From positions 1-64,000 of the forward strand of contig PNMW01000056.1 in the NCBI GenBank assembly GCA_013823855.1: a DNA stretch of 64,000 nucleotides. Direction: 5' to 3'. Position numbers and translations under genes: made by a program. Every line of letters begins with the position of its first letter. Position 1 is the stretch's first letter. This DNA comes from Lysobacteraceae bacterium. GTDB lineage: Bacteria > Pseudomonadota > Gammaproteobacteria > Nevskiales > Nevskiaceae. Below are positions 52,950-63,784 of the stretch, piece by piece. The notes below the pieces were generated by a model. It was not told the DNA's origin and ran no database searches. It was given only the letters and a program-made list of their open reading frames with translations.

Positions 52950-55900
52950 TCAGGCTTCGGTCGGGTGAGCGATGACGGCTGGCGCGGCCTCGGCCCGCCC
53001 GGCCTTGCGGCGCTCGTGCCAGCCTTCGATCACCACATAGAACACCGGCGTCAGCAGCAGTCCGAAGAAGGTCACGCCGAGCATGCCGGCGAACACCGCG
53101 ACACCCATCGCGTGGCGCATTTCGGCACCGGCGCCGGTCGAGGTGATCAGCGGCACCACGCCCATGATGAAAGCGAACGAGGTCATCAGGATCGGCCGCA
53201 GGCGCAGGCGCGCCGCTTCCTTGACCGCTGAGACCACGGCCATGCCTTCAAGCTGCCGCTCGCGGGCGAATTCGACGATCAGGATCGCGTTCTTGCAGGC
53301 GAGGCCGACCAGCACGATCAAACCGATCTGCGTGAAGATGTTGTTGTCGCCGCCGGTCAGCCAGACGCCGCTGATCGCCGAGAACAGGCTCATCGGCACG
53401 ATCAGGATCACCACCAGCGGCAGGCTCCAGCTTTCGTACTGCGCCGCCAGCACCAGGAACGCCAGCAGCACGCAGAGGCTGAAGACCAGCGTCGTGGTGT
53501 CTCCGGAAATGATCTTCTGGTAGGTCAGCTCGGTCCATTCGTAGCTCATGCCGCGCGGCAGGTGGGTGGCGGCGAGTTCTTCCATCAGCGCCTGCGCCTG
53601 GCCGGAGCTGATGCCGTCGACGCCGGTGCCGTTGATCTCGGCCGTCGCATAGCCGTTGTAGTGGCTGACCCGATCCGGCCCGGCGCCCTGGCTGACGGTC
53701 ACGAACGAGCCCAGCGGCACCATCTCGCCGGCGGCGTTGCGGGTCTTCAGCTGCGGAATGTCGCGGGCTTCGCGGCGGAAGTCCGGCTCGGCCGACACGT
53801 TGACCTGGTAGGTGCGGCCGAAGCGGTTGAAGTCATTGACGTAGACCGAGCCGAGATAGGCCTGCATGGTCTGGAACACGTCATTGAGGTCGACACCTTC
53901 CGCCTTGGCCTTTTCGCGATCGACATCGGCATCGATCTGCGGCACGGCGACCTGGAAGCTCGAGAACACGTCCTTCAGCTGGCCGGATTCACGCGCCTTG
54001 GCGATCAGGTTCTGGGTCTGCTTGTGCAGCTCCTCGAAGCCCAGCGCGCCGCGATCCTCGATCTGCATGCGGAAGCCGCCGATGGTGCCGAGACCCTGCA
54101 CCGGCGGCGGCGGGAAGATCGCGATGAAGGCTTCCTGGATGTTGTGGTACTGGCTGCCGAGCGCATCGGCAATGGCGCTGGCGGACAGCGCCTTGTCCCT
54201 GCGCTGATCGAAGGGCTTCAGGGTGACGAAGACGATGCCGGCGTTGGTGCTGTTGGTGAAGCCGTTGATCGACAGGCCCGGGAAGGCCACCGCGCTTTCG
54301 ACACCCGGCTGCTTGAGGGCCAAGTCCGACATGCGGCGGATCACGTCCTCGGTGCGATCGAGCGAGGCGGCGTCCGGCAACTGCGCGAACGACACCAGGT
54401 ACTGCTTGTCCTGCGGCGGCACGAAGCCACCCGGCACTTCGCGGAAGCCGAGCACGGTCAGGCCGATCAGGCCGCCGTAGATCAACAGCGCCATCGCGCT
54501 GCGCCGGGTCACCTTGCCGACGACGCCGACATAACGCTCCGAAGCCGCTGCGAACACCCGGTTGAACGGCCGGAAGATCCAGCTCAAGGCCCGATCCATC
54601 CAGCGGCTCAGGCGGTCCTTCGGTGCGTCATGGCCTTTCAGCAGGATCGCCGCGAGCGCCGGGCTCAGGGTCAGCGAGTTGAACGCCGAGATCACCGTGG
54701 AGATGGCGATGGTCAGCGCGAACTGGCGATAGAACTGGCCGCTCAGGCCGCTGATGAAGGCGGTCGGGATGAACACCGCGCAGAGCACCAGGCCGGTGGC
54801 GACGATCGGCCCGGTGACTTCCCTCATCGCCTGCCGGGTCGCCGCCTTCGGCGACTTGCCGAGCGCGATGTTGCGCTCGACGTTCTCGACCACGACGATC
54901 GCGTCGTCGACGACGATGCCGATCGCCAGCACCAGGCCGAACAAGGACAGTGCGTTCAGCGAGAAGCCGGCGATCTTCATCACCGCGAAGGTGCCGATCA
55001 GCGACACCGGCACCGCGACCAGCGGAATGATCGACGCGCGCCAGGTCTGCAGGAACAGGATCACCACCAGCACCACCAGCACCACGGCCTCGAACAGGGT
55101 GTGCACCACGGCTTCGATCGAGCCGCGCACGAACACGGTCGGGTCGTAGACGATGTTGTAGTCGACACCCTCCGGGAAGTTCTTCTTCAGTTCCTCCATC
55201 TTCTTGCGTACGGCGTCGGAAATCTCGATCGCGTTCGAGCCCGGTCGCTGGAACACCGGGATCGCGGTCGCCGGCTTGTTGTTCAGGAGGCTGCGCAGCG
55301 CGTACTGGCTGGAGCCGAGTTCGATGCGGGCGACATCGCGCAGGTGGATCGCCGCGCCGTTGGCTTCGCTGCGCAGCACGATGTTGCCGAAGTCTTCCTC
55401 GGTGACCAGGCGCCCGCGGGTGTTGATGTTCAGCTGGAAGCTCTGCTCGCTGCGTGCCGGCGGCGCGTTCAGTGCACCGGCCGCGACCTGGACGTTCTGC
55501 TCGCGGATCGCCTTGACCACATCACCGGTGGTCATCCGGATCGCCGCCAGCTTCTGCGGATCGAGCCAGACCCGCATGCTGTAGTCGCCGAGGCCGAAGA
55601 TCTGCACGTCGCCGACGCCGTCGAGGCGCAGCAGCTCGTCCTTGATGTTCAGGCGTGCGTAGTTCGACAGATACAGCATGTCGTAGCGGTCATCCGGCGA
55701 CAGCAGATGGACGACCATGGTCAGGTCCGGCGAGCTCTTGTTGGTGGTCACGCCGAGCCGCTGCACTTCCTCCGGCAGCTTCGGCAGCGCCTGGGAGACA
55801 CGGTTCTGCACCTGCACCTGGGCCTTGTCGAGATCGGTGCCGAGCGCGAAGGTGATGGTCAGCTGCAGCGCGCCATCGCTGGTCGACTGCGAGGACATGT

Positions 55901-56135
55901 AGCTCATGCCCTCGACACCGTTGATCTGCTCTTCCAGCGGCGTGGCCACCGTTTCACCGATCACTTTCGGATTGGCGCCCGGATAGCTGGCGCGCACGAC
56001 CACGGTCGGCGGCACCACTTCCGGGTATTCGCTGATCGGCAGATTCGGCAGCGACAGCGCGCCACCGATCAGGATCAGCAGGGACAGCACCGCAGCGAAG
56101 ATCGGGCGGTTGACGAAGAATTGCGAAATGTTCAT
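52950..56135 (-). CDS. RND multidrug efflux pump (MexF-like, HAE1 family)
   Basis: A 1061-residue inner-membrane drug/proton antiporter. The start NISQFFVNRPIFAAVLSLLI and the TM4 proton-relay GIVVDDAIVVVEN with paired Asp are typical; FVRGSIEAVVHTLFEAVVLVV resembles MexF/OqxB-type pumps rather than MexB. A phenicol, quinolone or aromatic-compound range is typical of that branch, but not determinable here. It is in an operon with adaptor and channel genes. Confidence 0.93.
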   Translation of the reverse strand: MNISQFFVNRPIFAAVLSLLILIGGALSLPNLPISEYPEVVPPTVVVRASYPGANPKVIGETVATPLEEQINGVEGMSYMSSQSTSDGALQLTITFALGTDLDKAQVQVQNRVSQALPKLPEEVQRLGVTTNKSSPDLTMVVHLLSPDDRYDMLYLSNYARLNIKDELLRLDGVGDVQIFGLGDYSMRVWLDPQKLAAIRMTTGDVVKAIREQNVQVAAGALNAPPARSEQSFQLNINTRGRLVTEEDFGNIVLRSEANGAAIHLRDVARIELGSSQYALRSLLNNKPATAIPVFQRPGSNAIEISDAVRKKMEELKKNFPEGVDYNIVYDPTVFVRGSIEAVVHTLFEAVVLVVLVVILFLQTWRASIIPLVAVPVSLIGTFAVMKIAGFSLNALSLFGLVLAIGIVVDDAIVVVENVERNIALGKSPKAATRQAMREVTGPIVATGLVLCAVFIPTAFISGLSGQFYRQFALTIAISTVISAFNSLTLSPALAAILLKGHDAPKDRLSRWMDRALSWIFRPFNRVFAAASERYVGVVGKVTRRSAMALLIYGGLIGLTVLGFREVPGGFVPPQDKQYLVSFAQLPDAASLDRTEDVIRRMSDLALKQPGVESAVAFPGLSINGFTNSTNAGIVFVTLKPFDQRRDKALSASAIADALGSQYHNIQEAFIAIFPPPPVQGLGTIGGFRMQIEDRGALGFEELHKQTQNLIAKARESGQLKDVFSSFQVAVPQIDADVDREKAKAEGVDLNDVFQTMQAYLGSVYVNDFNRFGRTYQVNVSAEPDFRREARDIPQLKTRNAAGEMVPLGSFVTVSQGAGPDRVSHYNGYATAEINGTGVDGISSGQAQALMEELAATHLPRGMSYEWTELTYQKIISGDTTTLVFSLCVLLAFLVLAAQYESWSLPLVVILIVPMSLFSAISGVWLTGGDNNIFTQIGLIVLVGLACKNAILIVEFARERQLEGMAVVSAVKEAARLRLRPILMTSFAFIMGVVPLITSTGAGAEMRHAMGVAVFAGMLGVTFFGLLLTPVFYVVIEGWHERRKAGRAEAAPAVIAHPTEA

Positions 56136-56190
56136 GGGACTCCCTGGTGCTGCGCTGCGGACCCTGCCTGCCGCCGGCGACGCGGCCGGT

Positions 56191-57420
56191 TCAACCGCGG
56201 GTCGCGACGGTCAGCGCAGCCGCGTCGCCGCCAGCGGGCGGCTCCGCGCCGGCCAGCTTCCTGCGGTCGTCGAGGCGCTGGTCCATCGCCACCTTTTCGG
56301 CTTCCACCACCTCGCCCGGGCGGACCCGCTGCAGGCCGTTGACCACCACCACGTCGCCGGGCTGCAGGCCGGCGCTGACCACGCGCAGGCCATCGACCAT
56401 CGCGCCGACCGTGACCCGCCGGTACTCGACCCGGTTGCCGGCGCCGATCACGTAGACGAACTGGTTGCCGAGGTCGGTGCCGATCGCGCGATCGTCGACC
56501 AGGGTGGCGGGCTGTACCGTGGCGCTGCGCAACTGCAGGCGGGCGAACAGGCCCGGCGTGTAGCGACCGTCCGGATTGGCCAGCACGGCGCGCAGGCGGA
56601 TGGTGCCGGAGGTGGAGCTGAGCTGGTTATCGACGAAGTTCAGCCGGGCTTCGTGCGGAAAGCCCTGCTCGTTGGCGAGGCCGAGACGCACCGGGCTGGT
56701 CTTGCCGCTCAGCGAGGCGTCGTTCGAATACTTGAGGAAGGTCTGTTCGTCGACATCGAAGTTGGCGTACACCGGATCGACGCTGACCACGGCGGTCAGC
56801 ACGTCGGCGCTGGTCACCAGGTTGCCGAGGGTGATCCGCTGGTTGCTGGCGCGGCCGTCGATCGGCGCGGTGACCTGCGTGTATTCGAGGTTCAGGCGCG
56901 CCATGTCGAGCTGGGCGGCGATCGCGCCGAGTTCGGCCTCGGCGCTCAGCGACGCGGTGCCGATGCGTTCGGCTTCCTCGCCGGCGATCGCGTTCTGGGC
57001 CAGCAGGCGCTGGGCACGGTCGCTGCTGGAACGCGCCAGCGCGGCTTCGGCGCGCGCCTGGGCCAGCCGCGCCTGCAGGCGATCGACCTCGCTCTGGAAC
57101 GGCCGCGGATCAATCCGGAACAGCAGCTGGCCCTTCTTCACCAGTTCGCCTTCGTTGAAACCGACCTGCTGGATGTAGCCGCTGACCCGTGGCCGGATCA
57201 GCACCGTGTTGACCGCTTCGAGGCGGCCGGTGAACTCGTCGGCGCTGCTGATCTCGCGGCTGATGATCTCGGCGGCGGTGACCCGGGTGGCGGCCGGCGC
57301 CGCCGGGGCGTCGGCGGTCCTCGGTTCCTTGCCGACGGCGATGCCGGCGATCAGTGCCAGCGCGGCGGCCGAGGCGGTGAGCGTGTAGCGGAGCGTCTTC
57401 GATGTCAGCGAGAGGGTCAT
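56191..57420 (-). CDS. RND adaptor protein (MexE-like)
   Basis: A 409-residue periplasmic membrane-fusion protein: N-terminal hydrophobic segment, lipoyl halves (RPRVSGYIQQVGFNEGELVK, and GNLVTSADVLTAVVSVDPVY), coiled hairpin and beta-barrel. It has no lipobox Cys, so it is probably anchored by its signal helix. It is first in the pump operon and divergent from the TetR gene. Confidence 0.93.
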   Translation of the reverse strand: MTLSLTSKTLRYTLTASAAALALIAGIAVGKEPRTADAPAAPAATRVTAAEIISREISSADEFTGRLEAVNTVLIRPRVSGYIQQVGFNEGELVKKGQLLFRIDPRPFQSEVDRLQARLAQARAEAALARSSSDRAQRLLAQNAIAGEEAERIGTASLSAEAELGAIAAQLDMARLNLEYTQVTAPIDGRASNQRITLGNLVTSADVLTAVVSVDPVYANFDVDEQTFLKYSNDASLSGKTSPVRLGLANEQGFPHEARLNFVDNQLSSTSGTIRLRAVLANPDGRYTPGLFARLQLRSATVQPATLVDDRAIGTDLGNQFVYVIGAGNRVEYRRVTVGAMVDGLRVVSAGLQPGDVVVVNGLQRVRPGEVVEAEKVAMDQRLDDRRKLAGAEPPAGGDAAALTVATRG

Positions 57421-57471
57421 GGCGATTCCTTCTGGGGCCGTCTGCAGCGGCAGTGACGGCTGTGATACTGT

Positions 57472-57518
57472 GTGTTACCGGTCAGTAACTTTTCGCCATA
57501 GTTACTGACCGGTAACAC
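57472..57518. promoter_or_regulatory. Double TetR operator with 18-bp perfect arms
   Basis: GTGTTACCGGTCAGTAAC (57472-57489) and its exact reverse complement (57501-57518) flank an 11-bp spacer. Each arm itself is a TTAC-N6-GTAA half-palindrome (TTACCGGTCAGTAA), so two dimers could bind with centres 27 bp apart between mexE-like and TetR genes. Confidence 0.75.
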
Positions 57519-57540
57519 CCCTGTCAAGCGGAGATCCGCC

Positions 57541-58239
57541 ATGAAGTCGATGCCCCCCACTGAAACCGGCCCCGCGCCGGGCGACGCCGTGCAGGGCAGC
57601 GGGGCAGCGCCGAAGCCGCGTGTGCGCGACCGCATCCTCGACACCGCCCGCAACCTGTTCTACCGCTACGGCCTGCGCGCGGTCGGTGTCGAGGCGATCG
57701 CCTCCGAAGCCGGCACCAACAAGATGAGCTTCTATCGCTGCTTCGATTCCAAGGACGAACTGATCGCCGAGTACCTGCGCGAACAGGGCCAGGATTACTG
57801 GGCGTGGTGGGACGGCGCGATCGCGCCGCACGCCGGTGACGCCCGCCGCCAGATCGAAGCGCTGTTCGACAACTACATGCGCCTGACCTGCAAGGACGGC
57901 TCGCGTGGCTGCTCGTTCGGCAATGCCGTGGTCGAGCTGCCGGAAGGCGATCACCCGGGTCGCCGGGTCATCGAGACGCACAAGGCCGAGATGCGCAGCC
58001 GCCTGCGGGTGTTGTCCGCCGAGGCCGGCGCCAGCGATCCCGAGGCGCTCGGCGACACCCTGATGCTGCTGATGGAAGGCGGCTACCTGAGCCGGCTGAG
58101 CTTCCAGAGCCAGGGACCGCTGACCGTCGCCGGCAAGGCGGTGCGGACCCTGCTCGATGCCCACATCCCGGTGCCGTCGGCCGACGCTGTTCCTCCGGGC
58201 CGCGCGGCCCGGCGCCGCGGCACGGCGCCGGCCGGCTGA
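57541..58239 (+). CDS. TetR-family regulator of the MexEF-like pump
   Basis: A 232-residue TetR regulator with a 25-residue disordered start, HTH (DTARNLFYRYGLRAVGVEAI, then SEAGTNKMSFYRCFDSKDEL) and a helical ligand domain with RGCSFGNAVVELPEGDHPG. It is divergent from the efflux operon and separated by the double operator; repression is expected, with relief by a pump substrate. Confidence 0.93.
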   Translation: MKSMPPTETGPAPGDAVQGSGAAPKPRVRDRILDTARNLFYRYGLRAVGVEAIASEAGTNKMSFYRCFDSKDELIAEYLREQGQDYWAWWDGAIAPHAGDARRQIEALFDNYMRLTCKDGSRGCSFGNAVVELPEGDHPGRRVIETHKAEMRSRLRVLSAEAGASDPEALGDTLMLLMEGGYLSRLSFQSQGPLTVAGKAVRTLLDAHIPVPSADAVPPGRAARRRGTAPAG

Positions 58240-58343
58240 CGGCGGCGCCGGTCGTGGTGCAGGGATGACGCCATCGCGATTCCGGCAGTCGGTACAGTGA
58301 GCGGGCGCTCCCGCAGCGCCGCCTGCCCGCCCGATTCGCCACC

Positions 58344-58937
58344 ATGCCCGACACGATCACCCTCACGCCGTTCGCCCGTGCCCGCCTGTTTCCGAAGCAG
58401 CGCCGCCCGAACACCATCCAGGACCTCAGCCCGGCCGAGTTCGTCGCCTACCTGAACACGCATGCGCCGGCGCGGGTGATCGACGGCTACGCGCCATTCT
58501 GCAAGCTGCACGTGCATCGCAACTGGACCTCGACGCGCTGCCTGACCATCGCGATCGGCGACGACAACCGGCATCTGCTGCGCTCCGGCTACGAGGCGCG
58601 CAGCAGGGACGAGCTGCCGGTGCTGACCCGCTGGTTCGAGGGCCTGCTGGCGCCGGTCGCCGAGTATCTGGTGGTGATCCTGTACAGCCGCGCCCAGCTC
58701 GAGAAGGAGGGCGAAAGGATCGACGGCGACTGGGGCATCGTCGGCTGTCTGGCGACGGCCGAAGCGGACGAGATCCCGATGGCGCCGATCACCATGATGC
58801 GCAACGCGCTCGGTGTCGCCGAAGGCGGCTCCGGCGTGCCGCTCGATCGCGCCGCCTACCAGCGCAGCGTCGCCTACTGGGAGCGGCATGCCAACTGGCG
58901 TGCGCTGCCGTCGGGTCCCGCGACCGCTGGCGACTGA
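58344..58937 (+). CDS. DUF3228 family protein
   Basis: A 197-residue soluble protein with the DUF3228 features LTPFARARLFPKQRRPNTIQ, YAPFCKLHVHRNWTSTRC, LRSGYEARSRDELPVLTRWF and a WGIVGCLATAEADE stretch. No catalytic role is known. It stands alone between the TetR gene and the tesB gene. Confidence 0.8.
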   Translation: MPDTITLTPFARARLFPKQRRPNTIQDLSPAEFVAYLNTHAPARVIDGYAPFCKLHVHRNWTSTRCLTIAIGDDNRHLLRSGYEARSRDELPVLTRWFEGLLAPVAEYLVVILYSRAQLEKEGERIDGDWGIVGCLATAEADEIPMAPITMMRNALGVAEGGSGVPLDRAAYQRSVAYWERHANWRALPSGPATAGD

Positions 58938-59034
58938 CAGCCGAGGCCGTCAGGCCGGCGGCCGCCGTTGCTGCGGCGCCGGCCATGGCGTTCCTGCGGG
59001 ACAATGGCGATTGGAATGCCGCGAGGAACCCCGG

Positions 59035-59916
59035 ATGTCGGTCAGGCTGGATCAACTGCTGAAACTGCTGGATATCGAGACGCTGGACGCCAACCTGTTC
59101 CGTGGCCAGTCGCGCGATGACGGTTTCAAGCAGCTCTATGGTGGCCAGGTGGTGGCGCAGGCGCTGGTCGCGGCGACCCGCACGGTGCCGGCCGATCGCC
59201 CGGCGCAGTCGCTGCACGCCTATTTCCTGCGACCCGGCGATCTGCACCTGCCGATCATCTACGAGGTCGAGCGGATCCGCGACGGCGGCAGCTTCACCAC
59301 GCGGCGCGTCCAGGCGATCCAGAACAGCGTGCCGATCCTTTCGATGATGGTCTCGTTCCACGCGCCGGAGGAGGGCTGGGACCACCAGCCGGCGATGCCC
59401 GAGGTGCCGCCGCCGGAAGCGCTGAAATCCGGCACCCGGCTGTACGAGGAATGGCAGGCCGGCCCGCCCGGCCCGACGCCGGGGCTGCTCGGCGTCAAGG
59501 TGATCGCCGAGCGCGCCGGCATCGAGATCCGCCCGGCGCTGGACCTGCAGTCGAAGCCGGGCGAGACGCCCGGCACCCAGCGGCTGTGGATCCGCTGCAC
59601 CGGCGATCGGCCGCCACCGGCCGAATGGCATACGGTGCTGCTCGCCTATGCCTCGGACTTCGACCTGATCGGCACCGCCAAGCTGCCGCACGGCGGCTAC
59701 TACGGCCAGCCCGAGATGATGATGGCCAGCCTCGATCACGCGATCTGGTTCCACCGCCCGGCGAACCTCGACGACTGGCTGCTCTACTGCATCGATGCGC
59801 CGACGGCCGCCGCCGGCCGCGCCTTCATCAGCGGCCGGCTCCATGACCGGGCCGGCCGGCTGCTGGCCAGCACCGCGCAGGAAGGCCTGATGCGGCGGCT
59901 GCGCGCGAAAGCCTGA
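59035..59916 (+). CDS. tesB: Acyl-CoA thioesterase II
   Basis: Hydrolyses medium- and long-chain acyl-CoA to free acid and CoA. The 293-residue double hot-dog protein has FRGQSRDDGFKQLYGGQVVA at the start, RRVQAIQNSVPILSMMVSFH in the first hot-dog and SLDHAIWFHRP in the second, matching TesB. GAGGAA precedes the ATG at 59035. Confidence 0.93.
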   Translation: MSVRLDQLLKLLDIETLDANLFRGQSRDDGFKQLYGGQVVAQALVAATRTVPADRPAQSLHAYFLRPGDLHLPIIYEVERIRDGGSFTTRRVQAIQNSVPILSMMVSFHAPEEGWDHQPAMPEVPPPEALKSGTRLYEEWQAGPPGPTPGLLGVKVIAERAGIEIRPALDLQSKPGETPGTQRLWIRCTGDRPPPAEWHTVLLAYASDFDLIGTAKLPHGGYYGQPEMMMASLDHAIWFHRPANLDDWLLYCIDAPTAAAGRAFISGRLHDRAGRLLASTAQEGLMRRLRAKA

Positions 59917-59950
59917 GCCGCCCGCGAGCCGGCGCGCGGCGACGGTCTGC

Positions 59951-61348
59951 TCACCAGCCGCCGCGCAGCCGGACTTCGGCTTCCAGCGACATCGCCGTCG
60001 GCGTGTCGACCGCCGTGCCCGGCAGCAGCGCGTCCGGCCGCTGGGCGCGGTCGAACCAGAAGCCGCTGCTGTCGTCGCCGTGCGCGGCGACCGCCGGATG
60101 GCTGGCCAGCCAGACCATGGTGTCGGCGCCCTGGCGCGGCGTGCGCAGGAACGGCTGCATCCGGCGATCGAAGCCGGGCAACGACTTGGCCACGCCCGGC
60201 GTCGCGGCCCAGCCCGGATGCATCGCGTGCCAGGCGATGCGGGGCTCGTCTTCGGCCCACAGCCGGGTCAGCGCCAGCAGGCCGCGCTTGGCGCGCGCGT
60301 AGGCCTTGCTGCCGTCATAGTCGCCGCGCTGGTAATCGAGATCGTCGAGCGCCAGCCCCTGCAGGTACAGACCGCCCGAGACCACGTTGACCACCCGGCC
60401 ACGGCGCTCGGCGAGCATCGGTTCCAGGCGCTTGCAGAGCAGCGCCGGGCTGAGCAGGTTGATCGCCAGCGTGCGTTCATGGCCTTCCGGGGTGTCGCCG
60501 CGCTCGGCGAACAGCGCGCCGGCATTGTTGATCAGCACGTCGATCGCCGGCAGTTCGGCGAGCAGGCGCTCGGCCAGCCGCTGGGTGTCGGCCAGCGACG
60601 ACAGCTCGGCCTCGCAGGGCAGCAGCTCGGCATCGCCCGCGAAGTCGCGGATCGCCTGCATCGCGGCGGTCAGGCGATCGGCGCCGCGGCCGATCAGGAT
60701 CAGCCGGGCGCCGAGCCGGGCCAGTTCCTTCGCCGCCGCCAGGCCGAGCCCGGCGGTGACGCCGGTGATCGCCACGGTGCGGCCGTCCATGCGCCGGCTC
60801 AGGCCGCGCGAATGCTGGGTGCGCCAGCCGCGCCGGGTGAACGCCACCATGCCGGGCAGCAACAGCTTCTGCGCCAGCCGCTCGCGCGCCGGCAGCTGTT
60901 CCGGGCCGTCCTCGACCAGCGCCCGGGTCAGGCCGGTCATCGCCTGATCGCCGAGCCGCTCGGCCCAGGGCCTCAGCAGCGGCGCGATCCGCGCCGGCAC
61001 CGCATCCCAGCGCATCACCGCCTGGTAGCGCAGCCGGGTGCGGGCCGGGCCGAGCGCTTCGAAGTCCAGGGTGTCGACGACCGTGAAACCCGGGCCGCTG
61101 CCTTCCAGCACCAGCCGGCGGTCCTCGTCGCGCTCGATCAGCCGGTAGTCCGCCGGCACCGAGCGGCCGAGCACGTTGAGCCGCAGCGCGAACGTGCTGC
61201 CGGCGCGGGCCGGCCCCGGCGTGCGCTTGTCGGCCTCGAAGACGCCGGGGTCCCACTGCTCGGTGGTCGAGAAATCGGCCAGATAGCGAAAGCAGTCGGC
61301 GATCGGGCGATCGAGCACCCGCTCGCGGGTCAGCGGCAAGGTCAGCAT
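59951..61348 (-). CDS. SRPBCC-SDR fusion protein
   Basis: A 465-residue two-domain protein. Residues 1-150 form an SRPBCC/START-like hydrophobic-ligand domain (LPLTRERVLDRPIADCFRYL, then ADFSTTEQWDPGVFEADKRT). Residues 188-465 are a complete short-chain dehydrogenase with TGVTAGLG (195-202), NNAG, Ser324 and the YARAK motif (Tyr350, Lys354). It suggests the binding domain presents a hydrophobic substrate to the reductase. The start at 61348 begins the SRPBCC domain. Confidence 0.85.
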   Translation of the reverse strand: MLTLPLTRERVLDRPIADCFRYLADFSTTEQWDPGVFEADKRTPGPARAGSTFALRLNVLGRSVPADYRLIERDEDRRLVLEGSGPGFTVVDTLDFEALGPARTRLRYQAVMRWDAVPARIAPLLRPWAERLGDQAMTGLTRALVEDGPEQLPARERLAQKLLLPGMVAFTRRGWRTQHSRGLSRRMDGRTVAITGVTAGLGLAAAKELARLGARLILIGRGADRLTAAMQAIRDFAGDAELLPCEAELSSLADTQRLAERLLAELPAIDVLINNAGALFAERGDTPEGHERTLAINLLSPALLCKRLEPMLAERRGRVVNVVSGGLYLQGLALDDLDYQRGDYDGSKAYARAKRGLLALTRLWAEDEPRIAWHAMHPGWAATPGVAKSLPGFDRRMQPFLRTPRQGADTMVWLASHPAVAAHGDDSSGFWFDRAQRPDALLPGTAVDTPTAMSLEAEVRLRGGW

Positions 61349-61401
61349 GGGCGGGCGGTGGCGGGTCGGCGAGCGGGATGCCAAGCCTAGCGGCAGCGCG
61401 T

Positions 61402-63174
<1,773 letters not shown>

Positions 63175-63199
63175 GATCGGGGCTCGGTCTGCGCAGGGA

Positions 63200-63230
63200 T
63201 TTGATCAGGAGATTAATCGTTTTGATCAAA
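63200..63230. promoter_or_regulatory. Upstream activating sequence of the phenol operon
   Basis: TTTGATCA (63200-63207) and TTTGATCAAA (63221-63230) form a spaced pair of TGATCA palindromes 163-193 bp before the sigma-54 promoter, the expected distance and sequence type for XylR/DmpR-family binding. A further dyad AATCG-AAAT-CGATT lies at 63330-63343. Confidence 0.65.
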
Positions 63231-63392
63231 TCCGCTTGCGCTGACGGCGATGGAATTCACGAAATCATCAAGACGCCGACGGGTGATGGCAGCCGTCGGC
63301 CTGCTGGCATGGGCCGTCAAATCGCCATCAATCGAAATCGATTCAATGGTTTGCATCCATATCCATCGGGGATTCCGGCGCCAACCGGAGGC

Positions 63393-63408
63393 TGGCACGC
63401 TCGGTGCA
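63393..63408 (+). promoter_or_regulatory. Sigma-54 (-24/-12) promoter
   Basis: TGGCACGCTCGGTGCA has the GG and GC doublets at the canonical 10-base spacing. It lies about 83 bp before the first phenol hydroxylase gene and downstream of the activator sites. Confidence 0.85.
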
Positions 63409-63490
63409 AACCTGTAGGCATGACGTCAGGCCAAGACCTGATCACCGGCCCCGCCCCCGCGCGGGCCGCGAAGTGCGACAGGAGCGAGAG

Positions 63491-63760
63491 ATGACCGTGG
63501 TTTCCCTGCATGCTGAGCGCGGCGCGCTCGGTGCTCAACAACGTTACGTGCGTCTGCGTGAACACCGCGACGACGGTTTCGTGATCTTCGATTTCGCCAT
63601 CGGCGATCCGCAGCTGTCCTGCGAGCTGATCATGCCGCTGGTCGCCTACCAGGAGTTCTGTGCCTCCAACCACGTCGTCCATCTCGACGATGCGCAAGGC
63701 CGGCAGATCGATCGTGAAGCCCTGAAGTGGCGTTACGGCCAGCCCGGCATCAGCGAATAA
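63491..63760 (+). CDS. dmpK: Phenol hydroxylase assembly subunit (DmpK-type)
   Basis: An 89-residue protein matching the DmpK/PHK (P0) family, with YVRLREHRDDGFVIFDFAIG and SNHVVHLDDAQGRQIDREAL. In Pseudomonas DmpK helps assemble the apo-oxygenase and is not part of catalysis. GGAG lies 7 bp before the ATG. It is the first gene behind the sigma-54 promoter. Confidence 0.9.
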   Translation: MTVVSLHAERGALGAQQRYVRLREHRDDGFVIFDFAIGDPQLSCELIMPLVAYQEFCASNHVVHLDDAQGRQIDREALKWRYGQPGISE

Positions 63761-63784
63761 ACCTGAACACGCGAGGAGCAGCGC

